Origin: Tetradesmus obliquus
Lineage: Eukaryota; Chlorophyta; Chlorophyceae; Sphaeropleales; Scenedesmaceae
Assembly (NCBI GenBank): GCA_030272155.1
Contig: CP126204.1
Coordinates: 3,587,501 to 3,651,500, forward strand
DNA: 64,000 bases
Direction: 5' to 3'
A model generated the notes under the pieces. The model was not told where the DNA came from. It worked only from the letters and a program-made list of their open reading frames with translations, and searched no databases. Of the stretch, positions 1 to 10,182 are shown one piece after another (positions within the stretch are counted from its first letter, which is position 1; each line of letters starts with the position of its first letter). Made by a program: the position numbers and the translations under genes.

Positions 1-436
1 TCTCAATATGGTATACTGAGAATTAAAACCTCCCTCAGGCATTCACAGATGTGCTGGCAGGTCCAGCAAATGATGTGCCAAAAAAATCAACACACTCAAT
101 GTGTGCAGTGACTGCAGTGTCAGATGCAGTGCTGATGACATGCAGTCATTCCCTGCGGGGAATCATTCGGATCATATCGGGGGATCACATCAGATACGGT
201 TGTATCATTCCACATACACTAATCATTCTGTGTAGACCTGCACAACCTCCATCACGATGTTGATTTAGAAGCGTCGGTTCACATGTATGTGATGATCATG
301 CAGGCAAGATTGTCAGGACCACTGGTCCGTCGACACAAACGCCTGAAGCCATTTCTTCAAGGTATACTGGCTCAGCACCGCCCCCAGTGTCCACACCAAG
401 CACCTTTCAACAACCGCGCACGGCTCGTGCTGCTGC
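1..436. other. Non-coding 3' flank of the decarboxylase gene
   Basis: No exon-like reading frame with recognisable protein similarity is visible here. The stretch lies downstream of the stop codon of the minus-strand decarboxylase gene and may contain its 3' UTR and poly(A) site. The open frames in it are short and lack credible composition. Confidence 0.4.
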
Positions 437-3400
437 TCAAGCCCTGGGCTTGAAAAACACCCTGTGCAGCAAGCGCTGCATTGACTGGCCCGGCTGCAAG
501 CTGCCGCTGCGACTCGCATCCAACTCCATAGAGCCCAGCCCCACAGAGCTCAGCGGCGCCAGCAGCCCATCTAATGCCTCCTCTTCCTCATCTATGGGGC
601 CCATTCTCTCGCTCCAACATGAGCCTGGCTGGTGCCCATCATCCTCATCTACCGCCACCTCATCCTCATGCTCTCGCATGTCACGCTCAGGGATGGTGTG
701 CGGGATGCTGAGCATGCTGACCACGGCATCATGTGGCAGCACGTCGCCCCAGCCCTTGTCTGCCTTGCAGGAGAATAGGATCAGCCGCACGGGCTGCAGG
801 AAGGCCCCCTTGGTGCAGTTGCTGCAGGTGCAGTATGTTTATGGTGCGCATGGGCAGCGCCGGGCAAGCGATGTGATTAGCAGTCAGCAGTGTGGTGGCT
901 GACAAGAGTTGCTGGTCTGTGCGAAAGGTCCTGTAATGTCAACGGTGCTGCACAGGACGGTGCATATGCAGCAGCGCCTAACTATGTCTGATGTGGTGAG
1001 CAGTGGACCTGCAGCTACAAGGATGCCGCGCGTTGCTCTTCTTCTGGTGCGTACCTGGCAGATGGGATGGTATAGGCGCCGGCGTAGGGGAACATCAGCC
1101 AATCCCCATCGCGCAGGCGTGGCAGCTGCATTAAGCAGCAGGTACACATGCATAGGATCGGCAAACAGTTGGCAGAGCTGATCAATCTCTCTGCTTGCAG
1201 GATTATCACATGTGGCAGCGGACAGCGACAGTAGGAGCGCCTTGAACTGCACTGCACAAGCGAGGAGGCACACAGCAGACCCACGTCAAGTACATTACAT
1301 TCCATTACATTACATGCTCCACTCAACGAGGAGTGGGAACCCCAGTCAGGAGCCAACGAGAGGCTCATAGGGGGAGGAAACATCGAAGAACAACGAAGAA
1401 CAACAAGTACAGCGGAACCAACTACGTCACCAACTCTCATCACACGACAAGCCGCACACGCACACATACATATATGTGGCTGCACCTGTGCGTGTGCGTG
1501 GATTGTGTCGTGTTCCTTGCCGCTGGTGCCCATCAGCCTGCTGCAATGCAGGGACTCAAAGTGCTCGAAGGGACTGCCTTTGGGGTTGGCTCTGTGTGCC
1601 GCTGCTTCTTGCGGCTCCGCCTGCTCAAAGTCAATGACTGGCAGCAGCGGGTTGCGCAGTACCAGGGGACGCGGCTCCATGTCATAAACCACCACCTGCT
1701 CAGCAGCAGCAGCAGCGGCAGCAGCAGCAGCAGCAGCAGCAGCACCAGGCGACTGGGCTCTATGTCTCAAAGCACCACCTACTCAACAGCAGCATCAATA
1801 GCAACAGCAGCACCAGCAGCAGCACCTTACACAGAACGACATGAGAGGTTGCAACCACCAGGTATTCCAGCTGCACTAGGCAGGACAGCACTGCTACAGC
1901 ATGATGCTACAGACCATCGAGGGCTTCCCACATTGCAGCAGCCAAGTGCATGTAGACCAGCGTGAATAGCATCATCAGCAGTAGATGGCTAATGGACATG
2001 GTTGTTGCTCAATGAGCCTGTCATTGGCTTTAATCCCGTTGTGCAACACACAAATCGTCAATAGCATCATCAGCAAGCTGCAGCGCCCACTTGCAACCTA
2101 AAAGAGCCTTGATTGCTTTCACTGAGCCGATACTCCATGACATGTTCCGAGGAGGCGTTCCTGCCCTCGCGCTGGCCCAGCACGCTGGTAAAGAGTGTGG
2201 CAGCCGTCTCAACAAAGAACCTGCAGCACCACCAGATGCAGCAGCCGTCGCAGATATCCTGAGGGTTGATTTGACTGGGTTGACCGCATGTCAATGCTGG
2301 CTGATTTAATGCAGTACTCAACCACGTTGAAAGTGCAGGAGATTTCAATCAGGTTGACGTCAACTGGGCCGGTTGTTTTGCGGTTGATGCGGCAGCGGCA
2401 GCAACAGTACTGTGCCCGTAGTGGCGGCAGCAACAGTACTGTGCCCGTAGTGGCGGCAGCAATAGTACTGTGCCCGTAGTGGCGGCAGCAACAGTACTGT
2501 GCCCGTAGTGGCGGCAGCAACAGTACTGTGCCCGTAGTGGCGGCAGCAACAGTACTGTGCCCGTAGTGGCGGCAGCCGCGCCAGCCACCCGTGTGTTTGT
2601 CAGCTATTCAGCGCCAGGAGCACCATCTGCTTGGCATGTGTACGCAATCAACGGAGCCACATGCAGGTGTGCTATGCGCTCTGGTCATCAAACTGCACCA
2701 GGCTCAAGGCCCGCTGAGCTTTGATTACCTGCGACCCTCAAAAACTTATGACAGCACTGTGCAGCGCCCGCCTGATTCATTCCGGGTTTTACAGCAGATG
2801 ACTATCCCTGCCAGTTTCATACCAGGTTATAAAGCGAACAACTTAACATATATGTTACAGTAGTATGTATACAGTATGTTATAACATATCTCCCTGGCTC
2901 CGAGATGACGTCCACGCCACAGCCTGGCGGGAAGGATCTTTCCAGCGCTGCGTTGATGGTGTCAGCCGATTGCCTGAACAGCCTACTGCTGGACTCGTCG
3001 CACGGCGCGATGAAGCCGCCGCCAATGTCCAGCAGCGTCATTGGCGAGAAGCCATACTGCTGCTCGGCCATGTCAAAAACCCTGCAGGCAGCACGCATAC
3101 ACACACCACAGATGAGAGCAGGAAGTCAGCATGGAACGTACAGGTTTCAGGCAAACGCCCGACGGCACAGACAGACACTGCGGCAGTTGTTGTGCATGCA
3201 AGCATCTCACGCAACACCCTCCTCAGCCTTGATACCCCACTGGCAGCAGTAAGTGCGTTTCATTTGTTCACCCTGTTGTGGCTCATACCATCTAAGAGGG
3301 TGCCAGGACCCACATGGAACTTTCCTCTTTCAAAGGTCGCAGTGCTGAGCCAGCAGCAACAAAAGGCCATTTGCTCACTTGCGCGCAAGCTTGATGGCCT

Positions 3401-3988
3401 CATTGAACGTAGACACATCTTGGCAGCCGCTGCCCACATGGAAAGCCATGCCAACCACCTGCAGCATACGTTGCATGGTGGCAAGAACCACGTCGATTGA
3501 AGATCATGCTGCCTGTCTGTGTGTAATAGGCGCAGCACACGCCGCCATGTGCACGCAACACACTTGCTCCAAGCAGTGATGAGGCAACAACAAGGTGGCT
3601 GGTCGCAATGTGCACGCCCATGCTGTTGCAGTTGGCCATACTGCTGTGCCATGCTATCCCTGTTGTGCGGCCCATATTAATGTGCCACAGCGTAGCAAGG
3701 TGATCACAACTCTGGCCTTTCAGTGCGAGAATTTGGCGTGCAAGACTCTGCATAGCGTTCCAATGTGTTGACTCTCCTTTTGTGGTCTCAGAACATATGT
3801 TCACACAGTTTGGGCTCAAACCATCTAAGATGGTATCAGGACCCACATGTAACCATCCTTTTTTAAAAGAAGCTTGTCACACACACCTGCAGTCCCAGCT
3901 CCTGTGCCAGCAGCAGCAGCTCTGGCACCTCAATCATGTCGGTGCCATACTTGGCGCCGGGGGGGAGGATTGTCAACGTGCACCAGCC

Positions 3989-4056
<68 letters not shown>

Positions 4057-6443
4057 CACCAGAACAAGGGGTCAGCGATGGGTCAGGCAACACTTGCAGG
4101 TACCAATGCAGAGGAACTGCTAGCACTGGCTGTTTCGTGCCTGTTTCTGCAATCCATTCAAGCAAGCGCTGCTCGGCATGTTTCGTAAGGCCCTTGCTAG
4201 CAGATGCCAGCTGCTGAGCGTGCTGCATCTTGCTCAGTGGGCACGTTGCTGTGGGGTCACCTTGTGCAGCTCAGAGGGCGTGTCACACATCGTGTGACCT
4301 GATGAGAGTCGGCACCATTTCCGCACGAGGTGAAGCCAGCAAGGCGTGCATGCAGCGAATGTGTCGTGGCAGCTGCTGCTTGCTCTGACATCGTGATCTT
4401 GCTGATAGCCGCTGCAGGAGTGCTGCTGTTTGCTCACCCAGTGGACACTTTGCTGTGGGGTCGTCGCAGCGGATGCGCAGCACGCACTCGAAGCATGGGT
4501 TCCACTGCGCAATCTTGTGCAGCTCGGAGGGCGTGTCAAAGGTGGTGCGCTGCACGCCGTGCGCGACAGCATACCTGCACAGTGCACAGCAGCAGAAGCA
4601 AAAGCGGCAGCAGACGATATGAGAGAGGATAGTTACATGTGGGTCCGGGCACCATCTTTGATGGTATGAGCCACAACAGGTTGGACACAAGGTCAGAGTC
4701 TGATACCAGAACGAAAGGAGAGTGAGCACCGTAGAACACAATGCACACCCTTGAACACCAAATCTTTCATGATATGGTCACACACAGGCAGCGAACAGCC
4801 GAGTTGTCTTTATGACAGCAGCGCCAAAAGGCTGAAGGGTAGCAAGGCATCACCACGTCACCACTGTTTGGGTGGCGGTATGCTCACCTGGCAGACGCAG
4901 TCGCACATGCAGCAGCACACAACAATTTTACATTTTCAATTCATGGAAATCACACACGGGTGACCTCGCCCATTTGAGGAGCCAACCCTACACCGACAGG
5001 CTCATTGGGCAAAGAGAAGACGAAACGTTGTCTGGTCAAAGCAAGGACCATTGGTCCCACCAGCACACCTGAAGTCTGCGGGCTTCTTGCATGGGTTGGG
5101 CAAAATGATCCGCTCTGGTGCCACACCCAGTGCCTGTGCTGCCTCCAGCTCCATCACGCTGGTGCAGTCAAAGCCCGCACCCAGAGCAGCCAGCATGGCC
5201 AGCATCATCAGCTCAGGGTTGCACTTCACTGTGGGGGCAGGGTTGTTGACGTCAGTCAGTGTGTTAGCTTCACGCGCTGCCGTGCTTGAGCATGAGCTTA
5301 CAGCAGATGAGGGGGCATATGCAGGTTGCAGGCCGCAACAGCGCCAGCAAGAGCAACAACATGGCTGCAGTGTGCTAGTGCTCCTGCGAGGACCCATGAC
5401 TAGCATATCAATTGGTCTATTCAGCATTCAGTTATGCGTCATGCGGCTAGAAAGGGCTTGTTACAAGAAATCCCAATGTCATTGCACACACCTGCGTAGT
5501 GCGGCGTCACTCTCGGCAGTGCGGCGGTCCATGTGTTGTGCAGTCGCATGACCTCCGCCAGGTCAAAGATGTAACAGGTCTCACTGATGCCGCTCTCTGC
5601 AATGAAGTGGCTGGCCGCCTCTGTAGCAGGAAAATGGGGGTGTGGTGCGTGTTTGACGTGTGACGCAAGCGCACAAGGGGCTTGCGACTTGCTGTGCATC
5701 CTATCCGGACTGCTCCCATACAGCTATGAGCTGCAAGGACGGCCGCAGCGGCCGCGTGGCTACTGTGCTACTGCCACTACCACGTGTTCACCATACATCA
5801 ACATACATCAGTTCCCTCCTCTACCGCATGCTCATTCAAGCTGCTGCTCACCCGCCAACCCTTCTAAATTACCGTCCTGGATGAACAGCGCCCTGCAGCT
5901 GTCCAGCACGTCCTGCACTGGGACAGGCAGCCGCGCCAGTGTGGGTGTGTTGCTCAGGCTGGCGGACCGGCTGAAGGCAGCAGCAGTAGATAGGGAGTCC
6001 AGAGCTGCAAGCTGCGTAGCAGACACGCGTGGGGCGAACAAGCGCCTGCTGCTGCTGCTGCTGCTGCTGGCCAAGTGTGGAGACGCAGCTGCCTCCTGAA
6101 TGGGTTCTTCCTGCAAGCTGCTCAACAGGCTGCTGTTGCGGCTGAGCTCGAAGATGCTGGGGGCTGTGCGGCTGAAGGAATGCCTGCCGAGCTGCAGGTG
6201 CGTTGTTACGATGCTGGGATGGCACTGGTAGCTAGCATTACTGGACCTGCGTTGCTGCGGGCTCGGCAGCTCCTCTTGCCTTTCTTTGCAGCTTGTGAGA
6301 GGCGCCTCATCAGCGTCCTGCAAGGACGGCAAGCACAGCAGCAGATAGCCAGGCATGCCCGCTGATGTTCCTTGCAGGACACATACATATACAGTAGGGG
6401 CGCAGCTGCAACAGATAGTGGCTAACTGAAGGGGCTCGGGCAT
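437..6443 (-). CDS. Ornithine/arginine decarboxylase-family protein (PLP fold III), possibly degenerate
   Basis: Family members decarboxylate ornithine (polyamine synthesis) using PLP. Exons on the minus strand: 6443-5852 (start uncertain), 5620-5492, 5228-5069, 4574-4438, 3957-3887, 3458-3379, 3081-2886, 2207-2091, 1695-1486, 1125-1055, 821-437; total about 715 codons, in frame. Visible motifs: YAVKCNPE with the PLP lysine (split by an intron), LGAGFDC, FHVGSG, DIGGGF, SEPGRY, VYDMEPRPLVL, DGDWLMFPYAGAYT. The usual active-site segment WGPTCD reads MGTSGK here, so catalytic Cys and Asp are replaced. The acceptor at 3958 is CG rather than AG, and the exon ending at 2886 only joins canonically by dropping about four conserved residues. 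The N-terminus is long and Ser/Gln-rich; the 128-codon last exon has an acidic tail not typical of the family. Introns contain partial exon copies and hairpin elements. Family assignment is firm; activity is doubtful. Confidence 0.85.
1698..1743. repeat. CAG tract (sense CTG) before a decarboxylase acceptor
   Basis: Imperfect CAG run on the plus strand, hence CTG on the gene's sense strand. It directly precedes the acceptor of the exon starting at 1695 that encodes the VVVYDMEPRPL segment. Confidence 0.8.
2412..2576. repeat. 29-bp minisatellite, about six copies
   Basis: The unit begins gtgcccgtagtggcggcagc and continues with caacagtact. Copies start at 2412, 2441, 2470, 2499, 2528 and 2557, nearly identical (one C-to-T change), the last truncated. 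It lies in the intron between the exons ending at 2886 and starting near 2207. Confidence 0.95.
3272..3331 (-). repeat. Dispersed hairpin element, copy 1
   Basis: Reverse-strand copy of a ~60-bp element with consensus blocks AGTTACATGTGGGTCCTGG, then ACCATCTTAGATGGT (a short hairpin), then ATGAGCCACAACAGG. It sits in a decarboxylase intron. In this copy the first hairpin arm is partly mutated. Confidence 0.75.
3807..3866 (-). repeat. Dispersed hairpin element, copy 2
   Basis: Reverse-strand copy of the same element, containing the palindromic core ACCATCTTAGATGGT and the CATGTGGGTCCTG block. It is intronic in the decarboxylase gene, about 20 bp beyond the donor of the exon ending at 3887. 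Confidence 0.75.
3989..4056. repeat. Long CAG tract (sense CTG)
   Basis: About 22 perfect CAG units on the plus strand, CTG on the gene's sense strand. It lies in the intron just upstream of the exon encoding AKYGTD, about 30 bp before the inferred exon start. Confidence 0.95.
4225..4290 (-). pseudogene. Degenerate partial copy of a decarboxylase exon
   Basis: The minus strand reads DTPSELHK followed directly by a CCCACAGCAACGTGCCCACTG segment. It resembles the real exon at 4574-4438 (FDTPSELHKIAQ ... PTAKCPLG) with the middle deleted. It lies inside the following intron and is not needed for an intact reading frame. Confidence 0.6.
4621..4684 (+). repeat. Dispersed hairpin element, copy 3
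   Basis: Plus-strand copy: gagagaggatagttacatg, then gggtccgggc, the hairpin accatctttgatggt and atgagccacaacagg. It is intronic in the decarboxylase gene, in the opposite orientation to copies 1 and 2. Confidence 0.8.
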
Positions 6444-7337
6444 GCAGTGCGAGTGCGCTTAGGTGCTTCGCAAATGCTGTGGGCAGCACGCGCCGCGTTG
6501 GTGCTGAATCAACCAGCATCATGATAGTGCGCACTGCTGTAGCAGTGTCATGCGCCTCGTCGCTACGCTGCTGCACGAACAGCGACTGAATGTTAAAGAG
6601 ATTGCCCACAATAGCTTTGACGCCAGTGTCTGCCATTGAGGCACGGCCATTGCGTAGAACATGGGGTCTGCTGATCATGAGTCATGACTGTGCCGCATGC
6701 CAGATGCAGCATCCAACCTTGTCCTGCACCTTGTCCGGCTCATCAGAAGGAAAACCAGCTCCATTGCTCTCGCCTGCCGTGAGCCCTTTGTTTGCGGTGC
6801 CTGCTGTCTTTGATGCTGCTGACTGTGCCTGATGGCCTGCTGCTGCATGCACCTGGTGCACCAGCACGTGCTCACGTTGCAGAGACCCGTCTGTTAGCCA
6901 GTGGGTTGCTTTGCTGAACATCAGGTGTCCCTCTGATCCGACCATACGACAGGGAGAACGAAATACAGCACGGAAGGAAAGGCACTGCTGTAAGTCGGGG
7001 TGTCTGTGTCGAAAGAAGAGGATTGTGATCCACAGCTGAGTTCTGACTGTTCAATGGTTGCAGTTGAGTTTCGCTAGCGTATTGACGTCAGCATAGAATG
7101 GGTATGGGTAGGTAGCGTCAGTGGAGGTATATATCACCCGATACACCACTTGCGGGTCCTTAATGCTAAGTCCCCCGGCCCCCGCCCCCCGCCCTTCGGG
7201 GGCGGGTAGTTCAGGGACTTTCCCAGCATCGGTTGGATTTGACGCATTTGCAGCAAATGATAACAATTTCAAACACTCCAAATAACGATGTATTGACCGC
7301 GCCCCGATCCGCGCATCACAGGCGGTGCAGTGAGTGA
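6444..7337. promoter_or_regulatory. Divergent intergenic interval
   Basis: It separates the 5' end of the minus-strand decarboxylase from the plus-strand gene at 7338, so it should hold both promoters (inference from layout). A minus-strand open frame at 6678-6310 could be an additional first decarboxylase exon, but I found no in-frame donor joining it to the next exon. I recognise no TATA element with confidence. Confidence 0.4.
7168..7220. other. Nested GC-rich inverted repeat with TTCG loop
   Basis: Outer arms aagtccc (7168-7174) and gggactt (7214-7220) enclose a C-rich block that folds on itself around cccttcgggg. The nested stem-loop lies about 120 bp upstream of the plus-strand start at 7338, in an otherwise moderate-GC interval. 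Its role is unknown. Confidence 0.7.
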
Positions 7338-8135
7338 GTGGCTATATGGTTTGGCGATGACCTGACCAACCATACTCAGAATGCAGTAGTGATCATGATG
7401 CAGACCGGCAACATTGAAGGTGCCCAGGCGCTGCTGGCCCAGATTGCTGCACGGCAAGCAGAGAAGGGGCAGCAGCCGCAGGACACGCAGGGCATGGGTG
7501 TGCTGGCAGCAGCTGCAGCTGCAGCTGCAGCAACCCTGGTGAGTAACAGCGGCGCTCCCAGCATAGCGCGGACTCGGCAGCCATAGTTCTGCATGTGACA
7601 GATCTGACTTGCGGAATGCAGCATGCTTGCCATGATGGACATGCTTTTGTATGCAAATCAACTGGTAGTATGGCCGAATATGCACCAAGAACATTGCAGC
7701 AGATGCGTGTGATGCCTGACAATGCTGAAGGCACATGTGTGGGAGGTATTACAGAAGTGGCAACCAGGATTGCATTGCTCACATATCTGTGCTGCTGCTA
7801 CTGTTGCTGCTGTGCTGCAGGACGAGGACAAGATGAAGAAGAAGAAGCGGGGGCGTGCCCAGAAGGGCGGAGGCGAGGCTGAACTGCTGTCGGGAGGCAG
7901 CAAGAAAGGCAAGCAGTTCAAGGCGCCACACATGAACAAGAAAGCTGCTGCTGAAGCAGCAGCAGCAGCTGCTGCAGCTGTGCCGCGCGCTGGCCGTAGC
8001 TCATCAGGCCGCCAGCTCGCACCATCCCAGAAGGCTGCAGCTGCCGCTGAGGTGCATGAACTGCCTTCTGATGAACCTGAGGCTGAGTCTGACAGCACCA
8101 TCGATGAGGATGGCGACAGTTCCGACGACGCCTGA
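7338..8135 (+). CDS. Small lysine-rich/acidic-tailed protein, function unknown
   Basis: Two exons, 7338-7538 and 7821-8135, join in phase 0 (CTG|GTGAGT ... CTGCAG|GAC) to give about 171 aa. The first half has a short helical stretch (MMQTGNIEGAQALLAQIAA) followed by poly-Ala. The second half opens with a strongly basic run (DKMKKKKRGRAQ, SKKGKQFK), compatible with nuclear/nucleolar targeting. It ends with an acidic Ser/Asp/Glu tail (SDEPEAESDSTIDEDG). I do not recognise a domain. The start could be a downstream Met (7398) or lie in an unseen 5' exon. It is divergent from the decarboxylase gene. Confidence 0.55.
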
Positions 8136-9269
8136 TGTGGTGCACACGCATGTACTGATAGCATGATCATCATCATGTACTGACAGCCTGGAGGTGCATC
8201 TGCATCAGCTATCTCGAGCTCTGGAACGTAGTGTATATATCAAAGAGCATGATGGAATTGGTTTAAGGTTTTCTTCAGCAGTACATTTAGGGCTGGCTGT
8301 GACGTCTGTTGAAAAATCATGCACTGTGCTGTGGCAATGTCGCTGTCAGCTTGGCAGGGTCCACCTGGTGCAGCTGTGCATGTGCATGCATGGCCATGTG
8401 CCTGAGTTGTAGGCATATTGGATGTGTTGTTATAGTATCCTACGTGCAACAAAGGCAAGGTAGCACTGCACTGCTAGTGCAGGTCTGCTCCTGTGCGTGC
8501 CTGCAGTACAGCATGTGCAGCATGTGCCCTGCTGCTGTCCTGCCGCAGCACGCAGCGCGCTGCACGTTTACGGCCCCGCACATATTCGGCTGTGAGGGTA
8601 TTTCTATACATTTTCGTCATGTATATGCGCTCATTTGCGTTATTCTGCGCTCTTTTCAGTGCGTGATGAATACAGAGCGAGATGCAGAATGTAACGACTG
8701 ACTGCAGAGTCGTTGCAGAGTCATGCAGAACCATGCAGAATATCGTGCACTCTGCAGAATGAACATGCAGAGTGGCCGCAGAGTGGCAGCAGACTGGCTG
8801 CAGAGTCACTGCAGAGCCCGCTCTGCAGCAGCTCTGCAGTGCCTCTGGTCTGTGTTGGTCATAGTGCTACCCAGGCCGCTCTGCAGCTGTGTGGCTGTGC
8901 AGTTACTTTGCTGGGTGACTTGATCGCTGGTGTGCAGCGCTGTACGTTACAGTCGCTAACGTGATGTGCTGTGAGTCATGTTTGCATTCTCTACTCGCCA
9001 GAAGCTCTGCCGCTGCCGGTGCAGCCTTCATGTCACAGGATCACACACTGTGTGACAGCTGCAGCTGCAGTCACAGGTTCCAATTGCCAAATTGGATATG
9101 ATCATCCAAAGCTGATTATGAACTCAACATCAGATGATATCAAGCTCCACACCAACCTTCAGCGCATGCACCAATCAAGCATCTTTTTTTCCCGGATGCA
9201 TTGTCACACAGCAGACTAATCTGTTGAAACGGCAATGTCAGCCTATCTTAGTGTGATTGACATGTTACA
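8136..9269. other. Intergenic, no gene seen
   Basis: No frame has convincing coding character. It holds the short-period repeat noted separately (8698-8890) and otherwise unique sequence. Confidence 0.5.
8698..8890. repeat. Degenerate TGCAGAGT-type short repeat
   Basis: The motif tgcagagt/ctgcagaat recurs about every 10-20 bp in both orientations (gcagag and ctctgc) across roughly 190 bp, giving a loosely palindromic repeat cluster. Confidence 0.6.
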
Positions 9270-9653
9270 TTACGCGCATAAGAGGCAGGCATGCCTGCTT
9301 GAGCCTATGCTCCTGCGTGCGTAGGTGTTCAGCAGCTCATCCACAACAGCAGATGCCGAACCACTAGGGCAGGCCCAGGTGTTGTCCTTCAACCGGTCAC
9401 ACCTAGACTGAGTAGACAAACAGACTCCATGCATGCAGCTGCAGAATGTGCCAAGCTCACAGCCTGAGCCATTACGCGCGAAAGCATCAGCAAGGCTTTG
9501 AAGTTGCGCTTCCAGAGCTGCTTCCAGAGCTGCTGCAATGGCAACGGCATTATCAATGGCGGCCAGTACTGCAGTACCACTAGTGGAGGCCTCCAGCCTA
9601 GGCTGCGGCGTTATAGCTGCAGCCTGCCACAGCGCTGTGGCTAGCCCATACAT
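9270..9653 (-). CDS. Doubtful open frame, Ala-helix plus Cys-rich
   Basis: A 127-codon minus-strand frame encodes an Ala/Leu-rich helix (AAALEAALEAQLQSLADAFA) followed by a Cys-containing stretch (GTFCSCMHGVCL). It has no recognisable family and no matching neighbouring exons. It may be one exon of an unseen gene or chance. Confidence 0.2.
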   Translation of the reverse strand: MYGLATALWQAAAITPQPRLEASTSGTAVLAAIDNAVAIAAALEAALEAQLQSLADAFARNGSGCELGTFCSCMHGVCLSTQSRCDRLKDNTWACPSGSASAVVDELLNTYARRSIGSSRHACLLCA

Positions 9654-9960
9654 AAAGCGGCATTTAATGCAATGCGGAGCGGATCTGCTGGATCAGCGCA
9701 CGACGGCACGTTGACTTACTCGCAAGCACAGCACAGCTGTGCACAGAGAGTAGAGCGCTGCATCGATGCTGCGGTGAGGCAGCAGACAACGATCAAACAC
9801 AACCCTGATGAAACAGACCAGCAGTGCTGCTGCTCACTTCAAAGCCTGCACAGGCTGCATGGCAGAACTCCACAAAAGCTCACAGAATGAGCAGAAGCGT
9901 GCAGCACCACAGCCTGCACAGCCTGCATGGCAGGGGCTATTAGCTGCGCAGAATATTCTG

Positions 9961-10182
9961 CAGAATGAGCGTGAGCACACGACATGTGTCACCACAGCAG
10001 AATGAGCGTGAGCACACGACATGTGTCACCACAGCAGAATGAGCGTGAGCACACGCCATGTGTCACCACAGCAGAATGAGCGTGAGCACACGACATGTGT
10101 CACCACAGCAGAATGAGCGTGAGCACACGACATGTGTCACCACAGCAGAATGAGCGTGAGCACACGACATGTGTCACCACAG
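9961..10182. repeat. 37-bp minisatellite, six copies
   Basis: The unit cagaatgagcgtgagcacac plus gacatgtgtcaccacag starts at 9961, 9998, 10035, 10072, 10109 and 10146. Copies are nearly identical, with one A-to-C change in the third. Units are contiguous, so this is a tandem array without spacers. Intergenic. Confidence 0.95.

Noticed and set aside
2412-2576. Coding repeats (CCCRHYGHST-type frame)
   Set aside because: The period (29 bp) is not a multiple of three and it lies in an intron; the open frame is accidental.
6310-6678. First exon of the decarboxylase
   Set aside because: Composition is plausible, but no donor joins it in frame to the next exon without a stop.
9961-10182. CRISPR-like array
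   Set aside because: Units are directly contiguous with no unique spacers, and the DNA is eukaryotic nuclear.
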